Source: Liquidambar formosana
Taxonomy: Eukaryota > Streptophyta > Magnoliopsida > Saxifragales > Altingiaceae
Length of the DNA: 64,000 nt
Direction of reading: 5' to 3'
NCBI GenBank assembly: GCA_039720395.1
Contig: CM077820.1
Span: 18,001,923-18,065,922 of the forward strand
Shown: positions 21,015 to 34,896 of the stretch, one piece after another
Numbering within the stretch: the first letter of the stretch is position 1
Layout of the letters: each line of letters opens with the position of its first letter
The notes under the pieces: generated by a model
What the model saw: only the letters and a program-made list of their open reading frames with translations
What the model was told of the DNA's origin: nothing
Databases searched by the model: none
Program-made: the position numbers and the translations under genes

Positions 21015-23459
21015 ACTATGATAAGGAAAATTGTTGCTTTTCTTTTGTTGTAATCGGACACTGAGTGTTCGGATGGAAATAGATCACAAAATAATGTTGT
21101 ATTTATAGCTACAAAATGGTTTTAAAGATGCTTCCAAACGTTTTTTTACCATTGATGTTGCATTGAATTGGCTTTTACTGATCTTCATTCATTACAATTT
21201 CTTTTGCATGTTATTAAACTGTTCATTATAAATTGATGATGAAATAATTATGTGCATTTCTTTTCCTGAAATTAGGAAATAAATAAAGAATGAAACAACA
21301 AAACACATTGGGCACTAGATATTGTCAACTATATTCGAGAAAACAACCCTAGAAACATGTTGTTTATGAGAATTATTAGCTAGGAATTTTTTTCCTACAG
21401 TCTTTTCGCCATCAGATACCAATATACCGATCCCTACATAAACATCAAAAAGTTATTTTATTTTTCACCTGGAATATCAGTCCCTCCCCAAAAAAAAAGG
21501 GGGGGGGGCTTCCAAATAAGGTTTTTTCAGAATTCAAAAATTATTATAAAGTTATGTTTCTGCTGCTAATGGAACACTAGTTTATTATGTAATCCGTCAA
21601 CATTTTTTTGTTCTTTTTATTTCTTTATTTATTCAATTTTTTTCCTAATAGGGTATCTATACTATCTGTTCGATTAATACCTTACACACAGATAACGCCA
21701 TTGCCTACATCACATTAGTTAACCCTCAAGATAATTAATCATCTAATAACTAACCCCAAACAAATGAAATTAATATATCTTCTGACATTTTAATCTCTTA
21801 ACCTCATAAATAGAATGAAACAAACATGGAAAAAGGTCCCAACACGTTCTGATAAAGCTTGTTTCCCGGCCACTACTTCTCATTTTGTCCAGCCTTGATC
21901 CCATTTATTGATCACTATACTAAATTACAGGCCCCGTCTAAAAAATTTAGTAATTTTCATACCAATAAATCGAAAATTCAATATTAATTTTCATGAAGCT
22001 TGGTAAATTCAAACTTGGACATGGTGCATAAGTCTAGATGAAGTTAAATTATCTTGCTAAAACATTGGACACATTTACAGTTAATTAGGGATTCGCTAAA
22101 GTATTTGTTTGAGAACGAAAATGCTAAAACACACTAAATAACAACTCAATAGCATTATTCGCTATTGTAACAATGACAAAGTAGTTATAGAATCTAAATC
22201 ATGAAATTTTTTGTTATGAACTACAAAAAAAAAAAAAAAAAAAAAAAAAACCAAAACAAAAAATAGTCCATGCCATATGAAATTGGTGAAAATAGCAACT
22301 AGATGTAATGTTTCCCATTCAAAATAGTTTTGGCTTAGGCGTTAGTTATGTTTGAAACATCAGGTTACAAAACACGAATAAAGCAACTCAACAAATCTGA
22401 TACCATCTTACCAAAAAAATCCTTCAAATTCCATAGGATTACAAAACATATTGACTTTAATTAATCAGCAGTATTAATTTACCATGAAATTAATACTCTA
22501 AATGAGTTTGAATTCGTATCAGGGTAATAATAGGGACAAGTGAGTGCTTTTTAGAAAAAGGTTCTCAAACTAAAGAATTATAAAGTCCTTTTTTTTTTTT
22601 TTTTTTTTTTGATGAGCAAACCGACATTATTAAAAAAGCAAAAGGTACCAAAAAAAAAAAAAAAAAAAAAAAAAAAACACCAGGGGAAGGACAACCACGG
22701 AAAAAACACCAAAAAAGAGCTACACAGAATGAACCGAAAAAGCCCTATCCAAAAACAAAGCCCAAAACACCACTAAAAGAAAAGGAAACGAAAAAAACAC
22801 CCTAATAGAATACTGCTGTAGACACCCCATTTTCACCCCCATGAGATCATGATAGCATTTGGTTAGGTTTAGAAGCATCTAGGAGTCCCTAAGCCTTAAA
22901 GGACAATTTTGCCCTTTTAAGCCTTAGGAGAGTAGGTCATCATTGCATGCATATTTTTGTCTCTTTGTTGAGTCCCATCACTTGCATTTAGTTTCTAGGG
23001 TCATTTTAGATATGTTTGTCAAATTTGGTTCAATTCCAGATAGGTTTGGATAGTTAATTAGAACTTTTACAACTTGAAGGGCAATTTCGTCTTTTACTTC
23101 GTATATTTTCCAATTGACTTCCAAATTTTCTCCGGAGTGTTCCATTGGCCTTAGAATGATGAAATGAGTCTAATTGAAGTGCCAATTTAATTTATTGATA
23201 GGTTTGGGATTGGTTCACCACATTACCCTATGCTTAATTGACCTTTGTTCAGGTAATTGCCTCATGAAAACCCAGCCACCTGACCGTGGTCAGGGATTCT
23301 TGGTTCAAGAATATTCTAGGCTTATTCTACATTGAATCCTTGAAATTTTGGCTTTTGAATCACTCAAATCGGAGTTAAAATGAAGAATTTAAGTCCGTTT
23401 GAAGTTAGGAGTCCAAACTAAGTCAGGAATCCTCAAAACCGAGGAAACCTGAGTTCACT

Positions 23460-23537
23460 CTCGGGTGACCAGTTCACCCAACCGGTCCAACCGGTTGGGC
23501 CAACCGGTCCAACCGGTTCACCCAACCGGTCACCCGA
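23460..23537. promoter_or_regulatory. Palindromic module with AACCGGTT repeats in solo LTR
   Basis: The outer arms CTCGGGTGACC and GGTCACCCGAG match the other modules, but the core is built from CCAACCGGT/ACCGGTT repeats instead of GGCTAGCC. It ends about 198 bp before the TATA box, as in the other LTR. Confidence 0.8.
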
Positions 23538-23735
23538 GCCCTTCGTCCTGATTTCTCTCTTTTTGAGTTTTTGACGAAATGGGACTCTACCATTCCGATT
23601 TTCAGCCTTCTAAAGGACTTCTAAGCCTATTGGGAGGTGGTTTTGAGTTGTTTAACATTCATGGGATTTAATCACAGCCCTAGATTGATTTTATGGTGAA
23701 TTAATCCCAACCATTGGTTCATATGGTTGGTTGGT

Positions 23736-23743
23736 TATAAATA
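23736..23743 (+). promoter_or_regulatory. Solo LTR TATA box
   Basis: TATAAATA follows CCATTGGTT and precedes the block TCAGCATAA. All three are also found in the same order in the minus-strand LTR promoter near 15672. Confidence 0.7.
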
Positions 23744-24668
23744 GAGGCTCATTCATCAGCATAAAGGACTTTTGGCTTATTTGACACTTCATCTTCGTAA
23801 GAGAGAGAGGGACCACGAGTTTGAACACACCCATATCACTTGGAGGAGGCTTTCTACTGCAATTTTGAAGGAGAACTAGAAGGGAACCAAGCCAAAGAGA
23901 AGGAAGAACGCAGCGAAGACCCTTGCTTCATTGTAAGTCTCCTTTGCTTTCTTTTACGATTCCTTCTTCTTCTACTCCATTCTCTGCATAATTATGGCTT
24001 AGAATTGATTTAGGAATCATATGTACTCTATATTTTAGAGTGTATATGATTCAAAGATGATGAGAATGCATGTTAGTGGATTAGGATTGTGAATTGCTTG
24101 CTGTTAGGATAGTTTCTCCCTTAAGGATAGAGGTACGTTTTGCATGAAAAATTGGTTGATGTGTTTATGCCGTTTTCTCTTCATGGTTCAATTATATGCA
24201 TGATTTTAAGCATCTTTTGTATAGGACACTTGCTGTATAAGCCTCGTCTTCATAGGTGTATGGATGATTATCCTTTTCGAGGATAATTATCGTCCTTAGA
24301 GGGTGAGGTTGTGCATAGGTGCTTTCTAGAGTGTGTTTAAGTGTGCTGTGAGTTTCTTTGCATTCTTAGGTATATATTTTACATAGGATATGTGAAGAAA
24401 CCATTCATATGGAGTGATTTCTACGTAAAATTATCTCCTGATAGTTTTACTTAAGAAAGCTCGCCGTAAGGATGATTATTTCACATTCTTACATAAAGTA
24501 CTTACCTAAGGCATCATGGTAGATTTTCTTTTCATGTTTAGGATTATCATATGATATTTTCATCATGGTAATGCCTATTTAGCATGTTTTTGATAGTTTT
24601 GTGCATGTTAGGGTGTTTAGAGCATATAGGAGCATATAGGATTGAGTTATTCTTTTGATTTTTATTAT

Positions 24669-25016
24669 TTGCATGATTTTTAGGTCATTGTATGCATGTT
24701 TAGTATTCTATCCAGATTTGATTTAGGTCTTCTAATGATGATTTGAGCATGAATATGAATGATTTGAGCTTAATAATTGCCTTATGGAATACATAGGGTG
24801 ATTAATTGATGATTTCTCGATGTTTCGGGATTATTTGCATGAGTGTTAGGTCATTATATGCATATTTAGTATTCTGTCCAGATTTGAATTAGGTTTTCTA
24901 ATGATGATTTGAGCATGAATATGAATGGTTTGAGCTTAATAATTGCCCTATAGAATACATGGGGTGATTAATTGATGTTTTCTCGATGTTTCGGGATAAT
25001 TTGCATATGGTAAGTG
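24669..25016. repeat. Tandem duplication of about 166-176 bp inside the solo LTR
   Basis: Two copies begin at the GCATGA motifs 24671 and 24837 and share long blocks such as GATGATTTGAGCATGAATAT and TTCTCGATGTTTCGGGAT. It is non-coding. Confidence 0.75.
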
Positions 25017-25106
25017 GTTCATGGTGAGTATTATGTGAATTGTTCTCTTCTCCCTCTCTTGGGTTATTCTCTTTACTTTGGACTATAATTCTTAAGTTTC
25101 CATGTT

Positions 25107-25320
25107 TTCTAAAATTCTGTTTTGAATTAGAGTTCTATCTCTTTTAGAATTCTATTTCTCTTAAAATTCTTTTTGAATTAGAGTTCTATCTCTTTTAGAA
25201 CTCTACTTTCATTAAAATTCTGTTTTAATTAGAGTTCTATCTCTTTTAGAATTCTATTTCTCTTAAAATTCTGTTTTAATTAGAGTTCTATCTCTTTTAG
25301 AATTCTACTTTTCTTAAACT
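25107..25320. repeat. Tandem repeat of TTAGAGTTCTATCTCTTTTAG, about 52-60 bp period
   Basis: Four to five copies of a TTAGAGTTCTATCTCTTTTAG / AATTCTATTTCTCTTAAAATT unit occur here. Similar sequence resumes at about 25728 after the Helitron, so the Helitron interrupted the array. Confidence 0.75.
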
Positions 25321-25333
25321 CTTTTTTTTTTAA

Positions 25334-25724
25334 CTAGATATAGCACACGTGCGTTGCACGTGAATATTTTTAAATGATATTAGTTATACAAAATAATAAA
25401 TACATAAAGATTTTATATTTTTTTCATAAAAGAGAAAGTTTAAAATTCAAGAGTACATATTTTTTCCTATTTGGGTTTGGTTTTATTTAATTATTATATG
25501 AATTATAGTTTCCTTAAAATTCTTATAAGGTATGTGTTTTAAAATATATTAAGGAATGTGTTTTAAAATTATAGTTTTCTTAGAATTCTTATTAAAGTAT
25601 GTGTTTTATATTGCTATATTTCTAATATATGCAGAAGGGTAGTTGTATATTTAAAATTTAAAATAAGGGTATATTAGTCAATCAAAAGTTTTTCTTACAT
25701 TCATCTTTTTATAGGTAGTATAGA
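25334..25724 (-). mobile_element. Non-autonomous Helitron nested in the solo LTR
   Basis: On the minus strand it starts TCTATACTACC and ends CTAG, preceded by the hairpin CACGTGCAACGCACGTG, and it sits between A and T. Those are Helitron hallmarks. It is related end to end with 62523-62894. It carries no Rep/helicase. Confidence 0.85.
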
Positions 25725-27504
25725 TTAGAGTTCTATATCTCTTAGAATTCTACTTTTCTTAAACTTCTTTTTGGATAAGAGTTCTATCTCTTTTCAACTT
25801 CTATCTTTTCTCAAATTCCTTTTTTGGAAACTCTTCTTCTTTTTCAAACTCTTCTTTTCTTTTAATGGAAACTTAGGGTTTATAGTTCATTGTAAAGGGA
25901 ATAACCCCTTCTCAATCGAACTACGTGGACTTTGATCCTTACATCTTTGTATGTAGGGTACGTAGGCGCTCATTTGATGTTCAAGTCCGCCCTAGGATAC
26001 TAAGTATCCTAGGTTTTCTTTTTCTTTTTCTTTCTTTTCTTTCTTCTTACCCATTTGTCCATCACATATCTGTTAGTGGATAGGATGGATTTGTTTGCTT
26101 GCTCATGTATTCATCACATATTTGCTAGTGGATAGGATGGATTTGTTTGTTCATTCTCTCTATCTCTTACTTGCTTTCCATATCTCTCATACTTGTTCAT
26201 GGATGTTTACATGCTTTATGGATGTTTACTGCTTTATGGATGTTCATGGATGAATGTGGATTATTTATGGATGATTCTTTACATATGCATGGTGACTAAT
26301 TAGGAAGTGATTGAAATAGCCCATATAAATTCAGAGACCCATTTTGGGGCGATGTGGGTGCCTATAGGATGTTTCCTAGAACCTTCCCACATCGTAACTT
26401 AGTCTCCGAATCCTCTCTTGTTTTGATAGACCTGCTTTTCCTTGATCGGAGTCATGTGGTTTGTTTTCAAAGGTTTTCTTTAAAAACTGTTTTTATGGTT
26501 TTCCTCTTTTCCTAAAAATGAGGTGGCGACTCCTTATTTGTTTTGTTTTTGTGAACCTTTTAAAAACCAGATTTTTATTGATTTAAATCTCTACAAGTCT
26601 TTTTAAAAGAAGGGTTCTCCTTCCTTCCTCTCCTGGATCGAAACCCGTGGTTCACAACTGCCACACCCCAAAAGGAACTCGCCTGACCACACCAACAATT
26701 GCAAGACAATACCCAAAAAGAATACAGCAAACCACACGAGGAAATTGCCTGCCCGCACTAGCAATTGCAAACAATATAGCCATGATGACGACATCGAATG
26801 ATCAAAGAAGATCGCAATCCACCATGTTGATTCTTCACAGCTGATCTTTCCTACCAATCCATCTTTCCCTCAATAAGCTCAAATTTCTCTTTACAAAAAA
26901 GGCACTAGCTCCAGCCACTCATCAACAAGCCACACACCAACAGCTAACATCTGCCAACAGCTACATAAACCACTACAACACTGATCAAAAGAAATACAAC
27001 AGAGAACACGAGCAGCTGCAGCACCCCCCTAAAGGCAACCCGCCCCAACAACCCAGCAACAGCAAAAAGATCCACCAAACAAGCCCTAAGCATGGAAACT
27101 TAAAGTCCATTCATATAAATCCCCAAGCACAATAATGGAAACTTAAATTTTATTGTACTACCTAGTCACAAATTAATATAAAGAAATCATGTTCCCAAAT
27201 ATTATGATGTTGATATTCAACTCTTTTTGTAAGGGTTTAATTATAAAGACGTGTGGTTTAAATATAGAGTAGGTATCACCAGATATGAAAGATCTAGGGA
27301 GTGAACTTAGTTGGAATGTTAGATTTTCTTTTATGCCCATTCTCTTTCTCCAAAAAAATAAATAAATAAATAAGGTAAATAGTGGCATGTGGTAAAAAGT
27401 CGCCCCATATATTATTCAACTCCAGTAGCTTATTGGTACATGGTAAACAAAAACAAACTTAAACTATGGAAGAACTGGGTAGGTGAAGAAATGGGTGAAG
27501 CTCC

Positions 27505-27909
27505 TTATGCAATTAAAGCGCAACGATGCCAAACTGTTTGACTTGTTTTCAAAACTCTTACGCTATATTTATGGAACAAAGGCATGGAGAGGAGTCCCTT
27601 AACAGTCGTATCGAGGCATCGCTTCCCTAAGTACACCAAATTGCGACAACAAATGATGTTGAGATCCACTCTCCTGAATACACTAGCAAATATTTTTCTC
27701 CCACAATGAGGGACCAACTTTTTTCCACAGTTAAGTACATAAATGATCTCTTCTCGGGAGATATGAACCTGCAGTTGTCATGGCGTACGCACAACTGCCT
27801 TAGATGCAAGCCCAGACTCAATCAACATTGGACTACCTGCCTCGATTAACATCACACTACCAGCTAAGATCAAGACTACCAGGGTGTATAGGTTGTGGAG
27901 CTTCGTCAT
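27505..27909 (-). pseudogene. ECA1/prolamin-like gene copy 2, nonsense at codon 44
   Basis: The ATG at 27909 and the rest of the 134-codon frame are intact, with all six cysteines encoded. But Arg44 (CGA in sister copies) is TGA at 27778-27780, a CpG-type transition. The stop codon is TAA instead of TGA. The break is before the cysteine domain, so no mature peptide is expected. Confidence 0.88.
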
Positions 27910-29567
27910 ACTACGATAAGGAATATTACTGCTTTTCTTTTGTTGTAATGGGACACTGAGTGTTCGGATGGAAATAGATCACAAAATAATGTTGTATTTA
28001 TAGCTACAAAATGGTTTTAAAGATGCTTCCAAACGTTTTTTACCGTTGATGTCGCATTGAATTGGCTTTTACAAATCTTCATTCATTACAATTTCTTTTG
28101 CATGTTATTAAACTGTTCATTATAAATTAACGAATGAAATAATTATGTGCTTTTCTTTTCCTGAAATGAGGAAATAAATAAATAATGAAACAACAAAACA
28201 CATTGGGCACTGGATATTTGTCAACTATATTTGAGAAAACATCCCCAGAAACATGTTTACAAGAATTATTAGCTAAGAATATTTTTCGTTACAGTCTTTT
28301 CGCCATCAGATACCAATATACCAATTCCTATATAAACATCAAAATGTTATTTTATTTTCCACCCGGAATATCGGTCCCCAAAAAAAAAAAAAAAATTATA
28401 AAGTTATGTTTCTGCTGCTAGTTGAACACAAGTTTATTTGCTATAGGGTTTTTGTAGAATTAAAAAATTATTATAAAGTTATGTTTCTGCTGCTAGTTGA
28501 ACACAAGTTTATTATGTAATCCATCAACATTTTTTTGTTCTTTTTATTTCTTTGTTTATTGAATTTTTTTCCTAATAGGGTATCTATACTATTTGTTCGA
28601 TTAATACCTTACACACAGATAAGGCCATTGCCTACATCACATTAGTTAACCCTCAAGATAATTAATGATCTAATAACCAACCCCAAACAAATGAAATTAA
28701 TATATCGTCTGACATTTTAATCTCTTAACCTCATAAATAGAATGAAACAAACATGGAAAAAGGTCCCAACACGTTCTGATAAAACTTGTTTCCCGGCCAC
28801 TACTTCTCATTTTGTCTGGCCTTGATCCCATTTATTGATCACTATACTAAATTACAAGCCCTGTCTAAAAATTTATTAATTTTCATACCACTAAATCGAA
28901 AATTCAATATTAATTTTCATGAAGCTTGGTAAATTCAAACTTGGACATGGGGCATAAGTCTAGATGAAGTTAAATTATCTTGCTAAAACATTGGACACAT
29001 TTGCAGTTAATTAGAGATTCGCTAAACGAAGTATTTGTTTGAGAACAAAATGCTAAAATAATCTAAATAACAACTCAATAGCATTATTTGCTATTATAAC
29101 AATGACAAAGTAGTTACAGAATCTAAATGATGAAATTTTTTGTTATGAACTACAAAAAAAAAAAAACAAAAAACAAAAAATAGTCCATGCCATGTGAAAT
29201 TGGTGCAAATAGCAACTAGATGTAATGTTTCCCATTCAAAATAGTTTTGGCTTAGGCATTAGTTATGTTTGAAACATCAGGCAACAAAACACGAATAAAG
29301 CAACTCAACAAATCTGATACCATCTTACCTAAAAAATCCTTCAAATTCCACAGGATTACAAAACATATTGACTTTAATTAATCAACAGTATTAATTTACC
29401 ATGAAATTAATACTCTAAATGAGTTTGAATTCGTATCAGGGTAATAATAGGGACAAGTGAGTGCTTTTAAGAAAAAGATTCTCAAACTAAAGAATTATAA
29501 AGTCCTTTTTTTCTTTTTTTTTAATGAACAAACCGATATTATTAAAAAAGCAAAGGTACAAAAAAAA

Positions 29568-29598
<31 letters not shown>

Positions 29599-30591
29599 TA
29601 AACACCTAGGGGAAGGACAACCACAGAAAAAACACCAAAAAAGATCTACACAGAATGAACTGAAAAACCCCTATCCAAAAACAAAGCCAAAAACACCAGT
29701 ACAGGAAAAGCAAACGGAAAAAACACCCTAATAGAATACTACCACACCCGAAAAGGAACTCACCTGATCGCTCCAACAATTGCAAGACAATACCCAAAAA
29801 GAATACAGCAAACCACACAAATAAATTGCCCGCCTCGCACAAGCAATTGCAAACAATATAGCCATGATGAGGACTTAGAATGAGCAAAGAAGATTGCAAT
29901 CCACCATGTTGGTTCTTCACAGCTGATCTTTCCTACCAGTCCACCTTTCCCTCAACAAGCTTAACTTTCAGTTTACAAAAAAGGCACTAGCTCCAACCAC
30001 TCATCAACAAGCCACACACCAACAACTAACATCTGCCAAAAGCTACATAAACCACTGAAACACTGATCAGAAGAAATCCAACAGAGAGCATGAACAGCTG
30101 CAGCACCCCCCTGAAAGGCAACCTCCCCAAACTAGAACATCCCAGCAACTAGCAAAAAGATCCACCAAACAAGCCCCAAGCATGGAAACTCAAAGTCCAT
30201 TCATATAAATCCCCAAGCACAATAATGGAAACTTAAATTTTATTGTACTACCTAGTCACAAATTAATATGAAGAAATCATGGTCCCAATATTATAATGTT
30301 GATATTGGACACTTTTTGTATGGGTTTAATTATAAAGACGTGTGGTTTAAATATAGAGTAGGTATAACAAGATTTGAAGGATCTAGAGTGCGAACTTAGT
30401 TGGAATGTTAGATTTCCTTTTATGCCCCTTCTCTTTCTCAAAAAAAATAAAATAAATAAAGTAAATAGTGGTATATGGCTAAAAAGTAGCCCCGTATATT
30501 ATTCATCTCCAGTAGCTTATTGGAACATCATAAACAAAAACAAACTTAAACTACAGAAGAACTAGGTAGGTAAAAAAATGGGTGAAGCTCC

Positions 30592-30997
30592 TCATGCAAT
30601 TAAAGTGCAACGATGCCAAACTGTTTGACTTGTTTTCAAAACTCTTGCGCTATATTTATGGAACAAAGGCATAGAGAGGAGTCCCTTAACAGTCGTATCG
30701 AGGCATCGCTTCCTTAAGTACACCAAATTGCGACAACAAATGATGTTGAGATCCACTCTCCTGAATACACTAGCAAATATTTTTCTCCCACAATGAGGGA
30801 CCAACTTTTTTCCATAGTTAAGTACATAAATGATCTCTTCTCGGGAGATATGAACCTGCAGTTGTCGTGGCATATGCACAGCTGCTTTAGATGCAAGCCC
30901 TAGCCTCGATCAACATTGCACTACCCACCTCGATTAACATCACACTACCAACTAAGAACAAGACTACCAAGGAGTATAGGTTGTGGAGCTTCGTCAT
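30592..30997 (-). pseudogene. ECA1/prolamin-like gene copy 3, frameshifted
   Basis: One extra base near 30900 (CCCTAG where sister units have CCCAG) breaks the frame after about residue 32. The downstream domain is readable from 30879, but the first conserved cysteine is also replaced by Tyr. The ATG at 30997 and the TATA box are kept. Confidence 0.88.
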
Positions 30998-32679
30998 ACT
31001 ACGATAAGGAATATTGTTGCTTTTCTTTTGTCGTAATAGGACACTGAGTGTTCGGATGGAAATAGATCATGAAATAATGTTGTATTTATAGCTGCAAAAT
31101 GGTTTTAAAGATGCTTCCAAACATTTTTGTACCGTTGATGTTGCATTGAATTGGCTTTTACAAATCTTCATTCATTACAATTTCTTTTGCATGTTATGAA
31201 ACTGTTCATTATAAATTGACGAATGAAATAATTATGTGCTTTTCTTTTCCTAAAATTGGGAAATAAATAAAGAATGAAACAACAAAACACATTGGGCACT
31301 GGATATTTGTCAACAATATTTGAGAAAACATCCCTAGAAACATGTTGTTTATGAGAATTATTAGCTAGGATTTTTTCCTAGAGTTTTTTCACCATCGGAT
31401 ACCAATATACCGATTCCTATATAAACATCAAAATGTTATTTTATTTTTCACTTGGAATATCGGTCCCAAGAGAAAAAAAAATAAAAGAATAAATAAATAA
31501 ATAAATAAAAGGCTACCAAATAGGGTTTTTTTAGAATTAAATTTTTTTTATAAAGTTATGTTTCTACCGCCTATTGAACACTAGTTTATTATGTAATCTG
31601 TCAACATTTTTATTGTCCTTTTTATTTCTTTGTTTATTCAATTTTTTTCCTAATAGGGTATCTATACTATCTGTTCAATTGATACCTTACACAAAGATAA
31701 GGCCATTGCCAACATCACATTAGTTAACCCTCAAGGTAATTAATATCTAATAACCAACCCCAAACAAATGAAATTAATTTATCATCTGACATTTTAATCT
31801 CTTAACCTCATAAATAGAATGAAACAAACATGGAAAAAGGTCCCAACACATTCTGATAAAGCTTGTTTCCCGGCCACTACTTCTCATTTTGTCTGGCGTT
31901 GATCCCATTTATTGATCACTATACTAAATTACAGGCCCCGTCTAAAAAAATTAGTAATTTTCATACCAATAAATCGAAAATTCAATATTAATTTTCACAA
32001 AGCTTGGTAAATTCGAACTTGGACATGGTGCATAAGTCAAGATGAAGTTAAATTATCTTGCTAAAACAATGGACACATTTACAGTTAATTTGAGATTCGC
32101 TAAACGAAGTATTCATTTGAGAACGAAAATGCTAAAATACACTAAATGACAACTCAACAGCATTATTTGCTATTGTAACAATGACAAAGTAGTTACAGAA
32201 TCTATATCATGAAATTTTTTGTTATGAACCACAAAAAAAAAAAAAACAAAAACAAAAAACAAAAAAGCAAAAAATAGTCCATGCCATATGAAATTGGTGA
32301 AAATAGCAACTAGATGTAATGTTTCCCATTCAAAATAGTTTTGGCTTAGGCGTTAGCTATGTTTGAAACATCAGGCTACAAAACAGGAATAAAGCAACTC
32401 AATAAATCTGATACCATCTTACCTAAAAAAATCCTTCAAATTCCACAAGATTACAAAACATATTGACTTTAATTAATCAGCAATATTAATTTACCATGAA
32501 ATTAATACTCTAAATGAGTTTGAATTCGTATCAGGGTAATAATAGGGACAAGTAAGTGCTTTTTAGAAAAAGGTTCTCAAACTAAAGAATTATAGAGTCC
32601 TTTTTTCTTTTTCTTTTTTTTCTTTTTTTTTTTTTTTTTTTTTTTGAATGAGCAAACACATATTATTAAAAAAGCAAAA

Positions 32680-32714
<35 letters not shown>

Positions 32715-33245
32715 AAACGCACAAATACCTAGGGAAAGGACAACCACGGAACGAAACACCAAAAAAGAGCTACATAGAATGAACCGAAAAAACCCCTATC
32801 CAAAAACAAAGCCCAAAACACCACTACAGGAAAAGCAAACGGAAAAAACACCCTAATAGAATATTGCCACACCCCGAAAGGAACTCGCCTGACCACTCCA
32901 ACAATTGCAAGACAATACCCAAAAAGAATACAGCAAACCACACAAGGAAATTGCCTGCCCGCACTAGCAATTGCAAACAATATAGCCACGATGGTGATTT
33001 AGAACGAGCAAAGAAGATCGCAATCCACTATGTTGATTCTTCACAGTTGATCTTTCCTACCAGTCCACCTTTCCCTCAACAAGCTCAATTTTCACTTTAC
33101 AAAAAAGGCACTAGCTCCAGCCACTCATTAACAAGCCACACACCAACAGCTAACATCTGCCAAAGGCTACATAAACCACTAAAACACTGATCAGAAGAAA
33201 TCCTAACAGAGAACATGAGCAGTTGCAGCACTCCCCTGAAAGGCA

Positions 33246-34896
33246 TGTTGGGAATCGAACAAGAGGGAAAAATTGAAGTGCAGGAATATAAAAAATTTTC
33301 CTACGATTCCACAGCCCATGAATCTAACTATGCATAACACAAAATCAAACCCTAACTACAAAGAGGGTTAGAACACTTACAGAATTTTTGTCTTCTCCTT
33401 TTTGCTCCAAGCTTTGATTCTGGATAGCGGTGAATGAGCAGCCCAAGTGTGCTGCCTCCAACGGTATCCACACCTAGCTAGAGCTTCAAGTCCTTTCCTC
33501 TTTTTCCTTGTTGTTGCTAGTGTAGGAGAAGAGAGGAGAGAGAGAGAGGGAGGCTGGAATTTTCAGCCAACCCTTTGGGAAGTTCAACTTGTTGTGATGT
33601 CATCACATCACACTATATATTTATAGCCCACCAAGGGGGGCCGGCCATGAGGCAGAACCCACTTAGGGTTTTGTGTAATTACTATTAATTACACAATAAC
33701 CCTTCTTAATTATATCATATATAAATTTGGCCTTAAAGAACTATTCTTTTTGCACTCATACCCTTTCTCTCATAGACTTTAAAGCTCATCTTGCATGATC
33801 AGTGTGTGACCCATTGGGTTCACATCATCAAGTAGTAGGAATAGCACGAGGTGTGCACAATGGAATTCTTTCCATTGAGGGTCTAATTGGAACTCCTTTC
33901 AATTCCCTAATTGATTATAACTCACTTATATCAATTAGGGCTTCTACTAACCATGAGTAACACCTAGCATATGGCTCATGGTGTGGTCCTTAATGAGGTG
34001 AATAGTCATTTACAAAGAACCCTTCTATTATAGTTTATAGGTTACAATTGCATCCTTCCTTCAACACAATGTCTCCAATTGAACTAATAGGACATGGAAG
34101 TCTGTCAAGTCCCTAGTTCAATTACTTTATACTCATTTATAGATATCAACTCATTGATGAACTCATGAAACTCTTTTCATATTCATCCTACCATGGCCAT
34201 GGATTTAATGAGTTATATTATGAATGCTATATGAGACATTCTCTCTGTTTTTCTGAGAGTGATGGATCCCTTGTTGATCACTCACATGCCTTCATACACA
34301 TAGCAGTAGGGCCAATGAACACCTTTGCAAACCCCTGAATAGGATTTGCACTTAGTGTTATCAAACTTCTAAAGCTACATGTATAAGACAACTATGATGT
34401 CTCAGGTCTTAGGATTACTTGTACCACTATAACAATGAGAAACTGATTGACAGGCAGGATAAAACTCCATTCAGTTTATCTCATATCTTTGGTCACATTC
34501 AGTGTACCTATTCTCGTAATAGGCACCCACTTGTTGGTTGTAGTGTCTCCACACAAATAACTTGAGACTAGCTATCCTCCTATAGAGTCAACCTAACAAG
34601 TGATAGTCCTATGGTTCATTACTGTCCATCATAGTGAACCTTCAACTAGGAATGCTTTAGCAATTTAGTACAGAGATATATCTATAGTCTCAAAATTACA
34701 ACTCTTTGTAATTCCATATTCTCAACTCTAACTCCATGGACATATTATGTAAATATAAATGATGCATATAAACATAATAGAATAAGCCCTTTTATTAAAT
34801 CAATAATAAATGTGACATACATAAATGAAATCAAATGATTGTTCCTAATCTATAAACAATCATCTCTATGATTGGCTCTAGGGCATAATCCTAACA
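33246..34896 (-). mobile_element. Solo LTR, Angela/BARE-like Ty1/copia, in unit 4
   Basis: On the minus strand it starts TGTTAGGATTATGCCCTAGA and ends GATTCCCAACA. AGGCA target duplications lie at 33241-33245 and 34897-34901, inside the LINE-like fragment of unit 4. The length is 1651 bp. The ATGCCCTAGAG-type start recalls Angela/BARE LTRs, an identification from memory. TATAAATA on the minus strand (33618-33625) supports the orientation. There is no internal region. Confidence 0.88.

Larger units (their letters stand above)
22817..26656 (+). mobile_element. Solo LTR of a Tat-type retrotransposon in unit 2
   Basis: It starts TGTAGACACCCC and ends GTGGTTCACA, and both sides carry the 5-bp target duplication ACTGC (22812-22816 and 26657-26661). 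Removing it restores the uninterrupted unit sequence seen in the other copies. There is no internal coding region, so this is an LTR left by recombination. TATAAATA at 23736-23743 gives plus orientation. Its length of 3840 bp includes a nested Helitron and internal tandem repeats. Terminal and internal blocks resemble the LTR at 13976-16668. Confidence 0.93.

Noticed and set aside
32577..32856. ORFs rich in Phe or Lys at homopolymer tracts
   Set aside because: They are translation of the T-run and A-run of the LINE-like tail.
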